DNA of 64,000 nucleotides from Herbiconiux gentiana (GTDB lineage Bacteria > Actinomycetota > Actinomycetes > Actinomycetales > Microbacteriaceae): assembly GCF_024978135.1 (NCBI RefSeq), contig NZ_JANTEZ010000003.1, positions 607,684-671,683 of the forward strand. Direction: 5' to 3'. Made by a program: the position numbers and the translations under genes. Below the pieces are notes generated by a model. That model saw only the letters and a program-made list of their open reading frames with translations, was not told the origin of the DNA and searched no databases. Shown here piece by piece: positions 9,510 to 16,620 of this stretch (its first letter is position 1; each line of letters begins with the position of its first letter).

Positions 9510-9599
9510 TGGGCGGGGTGCTGCCGGGTGTGCGCTCGTATGGCGGGTGGTGCCGGGTGCACGCTCGCATGGCGGGCGGGGGCCGAGTGCACGCTTGCT
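9510..9599 (+). repeat. Imperfect ~30-bp tandem repeat, three copies, after nei2
   Basis: Copies at 9510-9540, 9541-9569 and 9570-9599, each starting ATGG(G)CGGG and containing GCC-GGTG(T/C)-CGCT, followed by a truncated fourth. It lies between the nei2 stop and the end of the convergent MmcQ/YjbR gene. No coding function is apparent. Confidence 0.75.
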
Positions 9600-9623
9600 G
9601 GGCGGGCCTCGCGGTGGCGGCGG

Positions 9624-10037
9624 TCAGGGCGCTCCTGTGCGGAGCGGGGCCTCCGTGGCCGCGTCGAGGGCGGCGATCTGGCGCTTGAGGGCGACCTGGC
9701 GGTAGGAGGTGTCGAGGAGTTCGGCGACGAACGTCCAGTCGGTGCGCGGGCCGAGGTCGATGGCGAGCCAGCCCGCGGGGCCGAAGTAGGGCGGCACGAA
9801 GACGTCGTCGAGCTCCATGAGGGCCGGATGCTCATCCGTCGCCGGCTTGAACACCACGCTCGACGCCCGGTGCATCGAGGCGCCCGCGATGGCGAACAGC
9901 TTCTTGCCCGCGCGGAAGGTGGGCCTCCCCCAGGCCTCGACCTCGGCCGACTCGGGGTAGAGCAGACAGAGCTCGCGCAGGCGGCCGACCACCGTGTCGG
10001 CGGGGTCGAACAGCCGCGGATGCTCCATGCCCGGCAT
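9624..10037 (-). CDS. MmcQ/YjbR family protein
   Basis: A 137-aa protein of the MmcQ/YjbR fold (a CyaY-like single domain, sometimes called DNA-binding). Recognisable parts: LCLLYPESAEVEAWGRPTF near the N-terminus, KKLFAIAG, FVPPYFGPAGWLAIDLG in the middle, and a helix LLDTSYRQVALKRQIAALD at the end. The precise function is unknown. I chose the ATG at 10037 (MPGMEHPRLF), which matches remembered homologues; the ATG at 10028 is an alternative. It is divergent from the esterase gene at 10096. Confidence 0.82.
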   Translation of the reverse strand: MPGMEHPRLFDPADTVVGRLRELCLLYPESAEVEAWGRPTFRAGKKLFAIAGASMHRASSVVFKPATDEHPALMELDDVFVPPYFGPAGWLAIDLGPRTDWTFVAELLDTSYRQVALKRQIAALDAATEAPLRTGAP

Positions 10038-10095
10038 GCTACGCCCGCCTCGGGCCCGAGCGGAAGGTGCGCGGGCGGGGCGGTAGATTCGGACC

Positions 10096-10785
10096 ATGAA
10101 CGACACCCATCTCGTCCTCGACGACAGCGCCGTGGTGTGGTCGGTGCCGCGCGAGGAACTGTCCGAGCGGCTCGTCGATGCGCCGCTCGTGATCGTCATG
10201 CACGGCCGCGGCTCGCACGAGAACGACCTGGCCCAGCTGCTGCCGATGCTGCCGGCCGACGCCGTCTACGCCTTCCTGCGCGCGCCGATCTCGGGTGCGC
10301 CGTGGGGGCTCGGCGGCTGGAGCTGGTTCCCGCTCGACGCGCCGGGGGGCGTGACGTCCTCGGCCGCGAGTGCGGCGGCCGACGCGGTGCTCGGCTGGCT
10401 CGACCGGGTCGAGGCCGAGTACGGCGCGCCGCGCGCCATCGCGGCGATGGGCTTCTCGCAGGGCGGCATGATGTCGATCCAGCTGCTCGGGATGCGCGTG
10501 CACCGCTTCGCCGCGGCCGTGAACCTCTCGGGCGCGAGCGCCCCCGGCGTCCTCCCGACGGACGAGGAGCTCGCCGCGGTGCAGCCGCCGCTGTTCTGGG
10601 GCCGGGACGTGGCCGACCCCGTGATCGCGGCCGACGCGATCGCCCGCACCGCAGAGTTCGTGCCCGGACGGTTCCGGGTGGTGGAGCGGGTGTACCCCGG
10701 GATCGCGCACTCGATCTCGCGGGAGGAGATGGACGACGTGTCGGCGTTCCTGCGGGTGACGCTGGGGCTCGAGGGGATGGCGTGA
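10096..10785 (+). CDS. Phospholipase/carboxylesterase-type alpha/beta hydrolase
   Basis: A 229-aa cytosolic serine hydrolase of the YpfH/acyl-protein thioesterase-like group. The nucleophile elbow is GFSQGG. The oxyanion region is VIVMHGRGSHENDL. The acid is the Asp in WGRDVADPVI and the base the His in PGIAHSIS, giving a complete Ser-Asp-His triad in the expected order. No signal peptide is visible. The substrate cannot be told from sequence. The ybaK-like gene begins 22 nt downstream on the same strand, so the two probably share a transcript. Confidence 0.88.
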   Translation: MNDTHLVLDDSAVVWSVPREELSERLVDAPLVIVMHGRGSHENDLAQLLPMLPADAVYAFLRAPISGAPWGLGGWSWFPLDAPGGVTSSAASAAADAVLGWLDRVEAEYGAPRAIAAMGFSQGGMMSIQLLGMRVHRFAAAVNLSGASAPGVLPTDEELAAVQPPLFWGRDVADPVIAADAIARTAEFVPGRFRVVERVYPGIAHSISREEMDDVSAFLRVTLGLEGMA

Positions 10786-10807
10786 GGCGGGCGGCGGAGG
10801 CCCGGCC

Positions 10808-11314
10808 GTGGTGAAGCGGAAGGGCGGCGGCGCGGGGGCGGGGCCCACGACGGCGGCGACGCTGGGGCTGGTGCGGGCGGGCATCCGCTTCGTGCCGCAT
10901 GTGTACGAGCACGATGCTGCCGCGACCGACTTCGGTGCCGAGGCCGCGCGGGAGCTCGGCGTCGACGCGGCGCGCGTGTTCAAGACGCTGATGGTCGCGA
11001 CCGACGCCGGGTTCGGGATCGGGATCGTGTCGGTGCGGGACCAGCTCGACCTCAAGGCGCTGGCGGGGGCGCTCGGGGCGAAGAAGGCGGCGATGGCCGA
11101 CAAGGCGGTCGCCGAGCGCAAGAGCGGCTACGTCGTCGGCGGCATCTCGCCCGTGGGGCAGAAGACGCCGCTCGACACCGTGCTCGACGACGCGGCGCTG
11201 GAGTTCGAGACGATCTTCGTGTCGGGCGGGCGACGGGGGTTCGACATCGAGCTGGCGCCGGGGGATCTCGTGGAGGTCGTGCGGGGGCGGGTCGGGCGGA
11301 TCCGGCGGGGCTGA
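10808..11314 (+). CDS. ybaK: YbaK/EbsC-type aminoacyl-tRNA deacylase
   Basis: A 168-aa trans-editing protein of the YbaK/ProX fold, expected to hydrolyse mischarged Cys-tRNA(Pro). Features: the TLGLVRAGIRFVPHVYEHD opening, RVFKTLMV, the invariant Lys region LGAKKAAMADKAVAER, GYVVGGISPVGQK (the family's GGxSPxG motif) and the terminal FVSGGRRGFDIELAPGDLV. Length is normal for the family. It starts at GTG 10808; the bases before it contain GGCGGAGG, a usable ribosome-binding site. It follows the esterase gene by 22 nt and is convergent with the HAD gene. Confidence 0.92.
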   Translation: MVKRKGGGAGAGPTTAATLGLVRAGIRFVPHVYEHDAAATDFGAEAARELGVDAARVFKTLMVATDAGFGIGIVSVRDQLDLKALAGALGAKKAAMADKAVAERKSGYVVGGISPVGQKTPLDTVLDDAALEFETIFVSGGRRGFDIELAPGDLVEVVRGRVGRIRRG

Positions 11315-11325
11315 GCGGTCGGGCT

Positions 11326-12207
11326 TCAGGCGCCGAGGAGGGCTGTCGTCCAGGTGCGGAGGAACGCGGCGCCGGCGGCGTCGTTCGTCAGTGACGGGTC
11401 GGTCGCGGTGAGCACCGGGTAGGGCTTGGCGAGCAGGCCGTCGGCGGGGCGCACGTCGACATGCTCGACGTCGAAGTCGCGGGCGTGCAGCCAGTCGGCC
11501 ATCGCGTAGTCGGTGCGGGAATCGCCGACGGTGTGCCAGCGGCGGGGCACCGCGCCGGTCGCCTCGATCAGGGCGATGGCGCGTTCGGCGCCGTAGTCCT
11601 TGCCGACGACGATCGACTCGATGTCGACCGAGATGATCGTGGGGTCGATGCGCGTGGTGACACGGCCGTCGGCAGCCGGGAAGGACTCGTTCCTCCACAT
11701 CACGCCGTAGTCGAATTCTCTGCACAGATCGACGGCGGCGCGGCAGAAGTCGTCCTGCACTGCGAGATAGTCGGACGACTCGACGTCGGTGCGCTGCTCG
11801 ACGGCGAGCGACGCGCGCTTGGTGTGGTCGAAGAACATCCACTCCGCGAAGCGCTCGTCGACCATCCGCTCGACCGCGGTCGAGAACTCCTTCGTCGGAA
11901 CGAGGCTCTCCGCCATGAACAGCTCCCCCGCCCCGTCGGGTGTGATCGCGAACCACACCGCGCCCTTCTCGCAGACGCCGAACACGCGGGCGTCCTGGCC
12001 GAGTCCGCCATCCACGAGGGGGCCCACCACCTCGCCCTTCAGGAAGCCGTCCGAGCGCCCCGTGTTGAACGCGATCGGAATCCCCGCGTTCGCGAGCGCC
12101 ACGAGGTCGGCGGCGATCGAGGGGATGACGATGCTGCGCGTGACGGGGTTGGCGATCGGCCCGTCGACGTCGAGCAGCAGGCCTAGGGCGGGGGTCTCAG
12201 GGGTCAC
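11326..12207 (-). CDS. HAD-superfamily hydrolase
   Basis: A 293-aa HAD phosphatase. Motif I is LLLDVDGPIANP (nucleophile and acid DxD), motif II is in IAFNTGRS, a Lys lies in the KDYGAERAI region, and motif IV is GDSRTDYAMADWL. The large cap between residues about 60 and 200 resembles the IIB/Cof-type class that acts on sugar phosphates, but the substrate is unknown. The start is GTG at 12207 (MTPETPALGLLLDVDG). It is downstream of, and on the same strand as, the DUF2071 gene, with a repeat-containing 193-bp gap between them. Confidence 0.85.
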   Translation of the reverse strand: MTPETPALGLLLDVDGPIANPVTRSIVIPSIAADLVALANAGIPIAFNTGRSDGFLKGEVVGPLVDGGLGQDARVFGVCEKGAVWFAITPDGAGELFMAESLVPTKEFSTAVERMVDERFAEWMFFDHTKRASLAVEQRTDVESSDYLAVQDDFCRAAVDLCREFDYGVMWRNESFPAADGRVTTRIDPTIISVDIESIVVGKDYGAERAIALIEATGAVPRRWHTVGDSRTDYAMADWLHARDFDVEHVDVRPADGLLAKPYPVLTATDPSLTNDAAGAAFLRTWTTALLGA

Positions 12208-12333
12208 CCGACCATTATCCCGGGCGGCGGATGCGCGCTCGGACCCCGCACGGTCGCCTCTCCGTGCCCGGCTCGCGTGCGACGCCGCTGCGCGGTCGGG
12301 TTGGGTTGCGTGGCCATCCGCGCCGCCGTCGGG

Positions 12334-12405
12334 TGGAAGCGCGAGTCCAGGGGGCGTCGCGCGGTCAGATGGAGGCGCGAGTCCAGGAGACGGCGCGCGG
12401 TCAGG
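12334..12405 (+). repeat. 36-bp tandem duplication spanning a stop codon
   Basis: Two copies, 12334-12369 and 12370-12405, each reading TGGA(A/G)GCGCGAGTCCAG and ending CGCGCGGTCAG. The second copy includes the stop codon of the DUF2071 gene (TCA at 12401-12403 on this strand), so each copy carries TGA followed by CCGCGCG on the minus strand. The rest of the 12208-12400 gap shows no gene. Confidence 0.75.
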
Positions 12406-13321
12406 TGGCGGGGAGGGCGCGGCCGAAGGCGGTGTGGATGCCGGGCGAGAAGAGCACCGAGTCGGGGGCGCGCGAGGCGAGGTCGGGGAAGCCGGCGGCG
12501 GCGAGGAGCTCGTCGTCGAGGAAGCGGAGCTCGGCGTCGACCAGGGGCCACGGCGGGTGCTCGTTCGGGATGAACAGGGTGCGGCCTCCGCGGCCGCGGG
12601 GCCGGCGGGGTCGGGCGGCGGTGTGCAGGCCCCAGCGGGCGGTGAGGAACAGTGCGAGGGGGTCGGTGGAACGATCGTCGGTGCCGGGACGCGCGTCGAT
12701 CCGGGAGTGCGGGCCGGGGCCGCCGCCGAAGCCGTTGCGACCCAGGCGCTCGGAGCGATAGCTGATGGTGCCGTCAGCGGCCGTGCTGATGGACATGCGG
12801 GCCCAGCGGTAGGGCAGACCGAAGAGAGCGTGCGCCGCCGAGACCGCGGCCAGCCGGGACGATTCCAGAGACGAGAAGACGACACCGCGGCGACCGTCGG
12901 GGCCGACGGAGTAGAGGCGCACGTTGATCTCGGGGAAGGTCCCGGCGTAGGGGATCGGGCCGAGGGCGTGGAAGCCGGGTGCGGTGGCATTGGCGAGGCG
13001 GAACGGGATGAGGCCGACCCAGGACGATCCGTCGAACACGTCGGGGCGGGTTCCGGGTGGAAGGTGCGGCGCGACCTCGTCGGGGTCGACCCGCCAGTGC
13101 AGGAAGGTCAGCGACTGCCAGTCCTGCTCGTGCAGCAGGCCGGCGAGCGGCGGTGCGATCCGGTCGATGGGCTCGGGTTCCCGCCGGTAGGCAGGATGCG
13201 CGGCCGGGTCCGACGTACGGTCGGCGGCATCGCGGCCGGCGTCGAGGGGGCTGGCGGCAGAGTCCGACGGGCGGTCGGCGCCGTCGCGGGCGGCGTCGGG
13301 CGGGTGGGCGGCGGGGGTCAT
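12401..13321 (-). CDS. YqjF/DUF2071 family protein
   Basis: A 306-aa protein of the DUF2071 (YqjF) family. The core begins near residue 50 with the QDWQSLTFLHWRVDPDEVAPHLPPG segment, then SWVGLIPFRL, the TFPEINVRLYSVGPDGRRGVVFSSLE block and a C-terminal half rich in Arg/Gly. Function is unknown; the fold resembles acetoacetate decarboxylase. The first 42 residues are low-complexity, built from two 18-residue near-repeats (DAARDGADRPSDSAASPL-like), encoded by a 54-bp direct repeat. That N-terminal extension may be an artefact of start choice or a disordered tail. It is downstream of the 70-aa gene at 13337 by 15 nt. Confidence 0.82.
   Translation of the reverse strand: MTPAAHPPDAARDGADRPSDSAASPLDAGRDAADRTSDPAAHPAYRREPEPIDRIAPPLAGLLHEQDWQSLTFLHWRVDPDEVAPHLPPGTRPDVFDGSSWVGLIPFRLANATAPGFHALGPIPYAGTFPEINVRLYSVGPDGRRGVVFSSLESSRLAAVSAAHALFGLPYRWARMSISTAADGTISYRSERLGRNGFGGGPGPHSRIDARPGTDDRSTDPLALFLTARWGLHTAARPRRPRGRGGRTLFIPNEHPPWPLVDAELRFLDDELLAAAGFPDLASRAPDSVLFSPGIHTAFGRALPAT
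13208..13300 (+). repeat. 54-bp in-frame direct repeat in the DUF2071 N-terminus
   Basis: The words GTCCGACG-(A/G)CGGTCGGCG-GCGTCG recur with a 54-bp spacing (first at 13208, second at 13262). They encode two 18-residue acidic/Ala-rich segments. The period is a multiple of three, so copy number can vary without a frameshift. Confidence 0.65.
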
Positions 13322-13336
13322 GGTGGGGGCAGAGGG

Positions 13337-13549
13337 TCAGCTGTCGGCGTCGATGCCGATGACCGTGATGTCGACGCCGGGCGAGAGCAGGATGTCGGCG
13401 CGCTTGAAGCGGCCCTCGCCGACGTTGACCTCGAGCCACGACGGCACGGCGGTCTCGACGGCGGAGCGGATCTCCTCCTTGACCTCCTCGAGATCGCGCC
13501 CCGAGATGGAGTACTGCTTGCCTGCGTACAGGATGTTGATCCGCTTCAC
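13337..13549 (-). CDS. Small conserved protein, paralogue 1 of a three-member family
   Basis: A 70-aa protein starting at GTG 13549 (MKRINILYAGKQYSI). It aligns end to end with the 71-aa protein at 24533 and more weakly with the 93-aa protein at 25234. All share an initial MKRI/MERI strand, a central W-L-E-V-N-x-G-E-G (WLEVNVGEG here) or equivalent strand, and a (S/G)PG(V/I)xI strand near the end. The predicted fold is small alpha/beta with a helix at residues 17-32. I do not know a function. It is divergent from thyA, with 70 nt between starts, and 15 nt upstream of the DUF2071 gene. Confidence 0.75.
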   Translation of the reverse strand: MKRINILYAGKQYSISGRDLEEVKEEIRSAVETAVPSWLEVNVGEGRFKRADILLSPGVDITVIGIDADS

Positions 13550-13619
13550 GTCGTGCGTCCTTCCCTCGGTGCTCAGCGTACTTCGACCACGCGTCGGCGC
13601 CAGCGGATAAGGTCGAAGC

Positions 13620-14429
13620 GTGACCTCCGCCATCGCCACTCCGTACGAAGACCTGCTGCGCGAGACGCTCGAGCACGGCACCCCGAAGTCCGACCGCACG
13701 GGCACCGGAACACGCAGTGTGTTCGGCCGTCAGCTGCGGTTCGATCTCGCCGAGGGCTTCCCGCTGATCACGACCAAACGCGTGCACTTCAAGTCGATCG
13801 CGTACGAGTTGCTGTGGTTCCTGCGCGGCGAGAGCAACGTGCGCTGGCTGCATGAGCACGGGGTCAGCATCTGGGACGAGTGGGCCGACGCCGACGGCGA
13901 GCTGGGCCCGGTCTACGGGGTGCAGTGGCGGTCGTGGCCGACCCCCGACGGGCAGCAGATCGACCAGATCCAGCAGGTGATCGACACGATCCGCACCGAC
14001 CCCGACTCGCGTCGCATGATCGTGTCAGCCTGGAACGTGGCCGAGATCCCCGGGATGGCGCTGGCTCCCTGCCACGCCCTGTTCCAGTTCTACGTGGCCG
14101 ACGGCAAGCTCTCGTGCCAGCTCTATCAGCGCAGCGCCGACCTGTTCCTCGGGGTGCCCTTCAACATCGCGAGCTACGCGCTGCTGACCCAGATGATCGC
14201 GGCGCAGACCGGTCTCGGCCTCGGCGAATTCGTCTGGACCGGCGGGGACTGCCACATCTACGACAACCACGTCGAGCAGGTGGAGGAGCAGCTCACCCGG
14301 GCGCCGTTCGTCCCGCCGACCCTTCGCATCACGGCCGAGCGGCCGAGTGTCTTCGATTACGAGTACGAGGACTTCGAGGTCGTCGGGTACGAGCACCACC
14401 CGGCGATCCGCGCCGCGGTGGCCGTGTGA
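13620..14429 (+). CDS. thyA: Thymidylate synthase
   Basis: A 269-aa ThyA that methylates dUMP to dTMP using methylene-tetrahydrofolate, producing dihydrofolate for the next gene. Visible signatures: [14 protein letters not shown] (phosphate-binding Arg), GVQWRSW, the [21 protein letters not shown] block with the catalytic Cys in [23 protein letters not shown], and [10 protein letters not shown]. Length is standard for bacterial ThyA. The start is GTG 13620 ([13 protein letters not shown]). The stop overlaps folA by 4 nt (GTGA), so the two are translationally coupled. Confidence 0.98.
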   Translation: MTSAIATPYEDLLRETLEHGTPKSDRTGTGTRSVFGRQLRFDLAEGFPLITTKRVHFKSIAYELLWFLRGESNVRWLHEHGVSIWDEWADADGELGPVYGVQWRSWPTPDGQQIDQIQQVIDTIRTDPDSRRMIVSAWNVAEIPGMALAPCHALFQFYVADGKLSCQLYQRSADLFLGVPFNIASYALLTQMIAAQTGLGLGEFVWTGGDCHIYDNHVEQVEEQLTRAPFVPPTLRITAERPSVFDYEYEDFEVVGYEHHPAIRAAVAV

Positions 14430-14965
14430 CCGTCTCGCTCATCTGGGCCGAGGCCCGCGGTGGGGTGATCGGCGACGGCGGGGGCATCCCCTGGCACGTG
14501 CCCGAGGACATGGCGCACTTCCGCGAACTGACCGCCGGCAGCGCCGTCGTGATGGGGCGGAAGACCTGGGACTCGCTGCCGGAGCGGTTCCGCCCGCTGC
14601 CGGGTCGGCGCAATGTCGTCGTCACACGGAGCGAGGACTGGACTGCCGACGGCGCCGAGCGCGCGGGCTCGGTCGAGGCGGCGGTCGCGACCGGTGCGAC
14701 GAGCGGCATGTCCGACCGTGCGACGGACGGCGGCGCGAGTGCGGAGCCGGAGGAAGTCTGGGTGATCGGCGGCGGTGAGATCTACCGGCAGGCGCTTCCG
14801 CTGGCAGACCGGCTCGAGGTGACCGAGATCGATCTCGCGGTGGACGGCGACACCCGCGCCCCGGCGATCGACGACGAGGTCTGGCAGCGGAGCGCGGAGA
14901 CGGAGGCGTGGCAGGAGTCACGCACGGGCATCCGCTACCGCTTCGTCACGTACCGTCGCCGCTGA
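14426..14965 (+). CDS. folA: Dihydrofolate reductase
   Basis: A 179-aa DHFR that regenerates tetrahydrofolate from the dihydrofolate made by ThyA. Signatures: [17 protein letters not shown] (substrate loop; the acidic residue is in PEDMAHF), [23 protein letters not shown] and [26 protein letters not shown] low-complexity insertion of about 20 residues (around 90-108) sits before the VWVIGGG strand and is absent from standard DHFRs. It starts at GTG 14426 inside the thyA stop. A 25-bp tandem repeat begins right at its stop codon. Confidence 0.96.
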   Translation: MTVSLIWAEARGGVIGDGGGIPWHVPEDMAHFRELTAGSAVVMGRKTWDSLPERFRPLPGRRNVVVTRSEDWTADGAERAGSVEAAVATGATSGMSDRATDGGASAEPEEVWVIGGGEIYRQALPLADRLEVTEIDLAVDGDTRAPAIDDEVWQRSAETEAWQESRTGIRYRFVTYRRR

Positions 14966-15061
14966 CGAGCGAGCGGTCACGCCGAGCTGACGAGCGAGCG
15001 GTCACGCCGAGCTGACGAGCCGGGCTGACACGCCGGGCTGACGAGCGAGCAGTCATGCCGA
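14961..15061 (+). repeat. 25-bp tandem repeat, four copies, starting at the folA stop codon
   Basis: Copies at 14961-14985 and 14986-15010 are identical (GCTGACGAGCGAGCGGTCAC plus GCCGA). A diverged copy lies at 15011-15036 and a near-identical one at 15037-15061. The first copy contains the folA TGA. The array fills the whole gap between folA and the convergent 85-aa gene. Confidence 0.85.
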
Positions 15062-15071
15062 GCTGGCGACG

Positions 15072-15329
15072 TCAGTCGTAGACGTGCGCGACCGTCCAGT
15101 GCGGCGCCCCGTTCGGCCGGATCACGTCGAACACCCGGCTGACCCCCGCGTCGTCGGTCGCCTGGAAGCGCCAGGCCGCGAAGTCGGGCGCGTGCGTGCC
15201 CCAGTAGAGCCCCTCGGGCTCGGTGGGACGGTCGCTCACCCTCCAGCGGCGACCCTGCCACAGCATGCGCACGGGCACGGCGTCGGTGAACCACAGGGTG
15301 GCGAACTCGGTCAGGTCGATCGTAGTCAT
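15072..15329 (-). CDS. Small protein, DUF6504-like, possibly SOS-linked
   Basis: An 85-aa soluble protein. The central PVRMLWQGRRWRVSD segment resembles the DUF6504 type of small domain; to my recollection such genes occur beside error-prone polymerase genes (imuB/dnaE2) in some actinobacteria. The rest (FAAWRFQATDDAGVSRVFDV, then PHWTVAHVYD) is a beta-rich single domain. ATG 15329 has GGAG 6 nt upstream. A 28-bp palindrome closely resembling an actinobacterial LexA box begins 11 nt upstream of the start. The family assignment is tentative and no activity is known. Confidence 0.6.
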   Translation of the reverse strand: MTTIDLTEFATLWFTDAVPVRMLWQGRRWRVSDRPTEPEGLYWGTHAPDFAAWRFQATDDAGVSRVFDVIRPNGAPHWTVAHVYD

Positions 15330-15339
15330 CAGGCGCTCC

Positions 15340-15367
15340 GGACATTCGAAGATGTGTTCGAATGTCC
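15340..15367 (-). promoter_or_regulatory. LexA/SOS-box-like palindrome
   Basis: Perfect 11-bp arms GGACATTCGAA / TTCGAATGTCC around a 6-nt spacer. On the minus strand the core reads TCGAACACATCTTCGA, differing by one base from the actinobacterial SOS consensus TCGAACNNNNGTTCGA. It sits immediately upstream of the ribosome-binding site of the 85-aa gene, where a repressor would block transcription. LexA binding is inferred. Confidence 0.6.
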
Positions 15368-15396
15368 ACTATGCAGCGCTCGACGGCGACACGCCA

Positions 15397-15445
15397 AGCG
15401 GGGAGCGACCCGATCGGTCACTCCCCGCTCCCCGCTCCCCGCTCG
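15397..15445 (-). terminator. Hairpin terminator of msrBA with a 7-bp repeat
   Basis: AGCGGGGAG (15397-15405) pairs with CTCCCCGCT (15421-15429), with an inner GACC/GGTC stem, giving a near-continuous hairpin downstream of the msrA stop. The stop-proximal arm continues as a CTCCCCG heptamer repeated three times (15421-15441). The T-run is weak. Confidence 0.6.
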
Positions 15446-15455
15446 TCGGGCTAGC

Positions 15456-16012
15456 TCACGCCGCCGACGCCGACCGACGCGGCAGCACCCAGCCCGGCCG
15501 CACGTAGTGGCAGGTGTACCCGTTCGGGTAGCGCTCGAGGTAGTCCTGGTGCTCCGGCTCCGCCTCCCAGAACGGTCCGGCGGCGGCGAGCTCGGTGGTC
15601 ACCGGGCCGGGCCAGATGCCCGAGGCGTCGACGTCGGCGATGGTGTCCGCCGCGATGCGACGCTGCTCCTCGTCGAGGTAGTAGATGCCCGAGCGGTAGC
15701 TCGTGCCGACGTCGTTGCCTTGGCGGTTCTTCGTCGACGGGTCGTGGATCTGGAAGAAGAACTCCAGCATGGCGCGGTAATCGGTGACGGTCGGGTCGTA
15801 GGTGATCTCGATCGCCTCGGCGTGGGTGCCGTGCCGGCGGTAGGTGGCGTTCGGCACGTCGCCGCCGGTGTAGCCGACGCGGGTGTCGAGCACTCCGGGG
15901 CGGCGGCGGATCAGGTCCTCCATGCCCCAGAAACAGCCACCCGCCAGAACGGCACGGGCGACGGGAGCGCCGGAAGAAGGAGCGCCAGAGGAAGAAACAG
16001 AAGCAGAGTCGG

Positions 16013-16016
<4 letters not shown>
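15456..16016 (-). CDS. msrA: Peptide methionine-S-sulfoxide reductase
   Basis: A 186-aa MsrA that reduces the S-epimer of methionine sulfoxide. The catalytic Cys is in [11 protein letters not shown]. Also visible: [45 protein letters not shown] and a C-terminal [15 protein letters not shown] Ser/Gly/Ala-rich N-terminal tail of about 18 residues precedes the core. The start ATG overlaps the msrB stop (ATGA), so msrB-msrA is a coupled operon and the pair covers both sulfoxide epimers. Cytosolic: no signal peptide. Confidence 0.97.
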
Positions 16017-16510
<494 letters not shown>

Positions 16511-16555
16511 GGGGACTCCTCGCTCAAAGCGTCGCTGGCTGCGGCGTCATAGAGA

Positions 16556-16569
16556 AGAACAAGCGTTCT
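16556..16569 (-). promoter_or_regulatory. GAAC-N4-GTTC dyad upstream of msrB
   Basis: The palindrome AGAACAAGCGTTCT lies 46 nt upstream of the msrB start. The core matches the inner part of LexA boxes, but the outer TCG/CGA bases are missing. It could equally belong to an oxidative-stress regulator. Confidence 0.3.
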
Positions 16570-16620
16570 CCACCGATCGTTCCGGCGGGCATCCGGAATC
16601 AGCCGACTCTCAGGAAAGCC

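Noticed and set aside
9504..9623. A short gene in the tandem repeat after nei2
   Set aside because: The open frame exists only because the repeat unit lacks stops; translation is Cys/Gly/Arg-rich with no start signal.
15371..15455. CTCCCCG heptamers as a possible CRISPR or clustered repeat
   Set aside because: Only three short direct copies without spacers, attached to a hairpin; best seen as part of a terminator.
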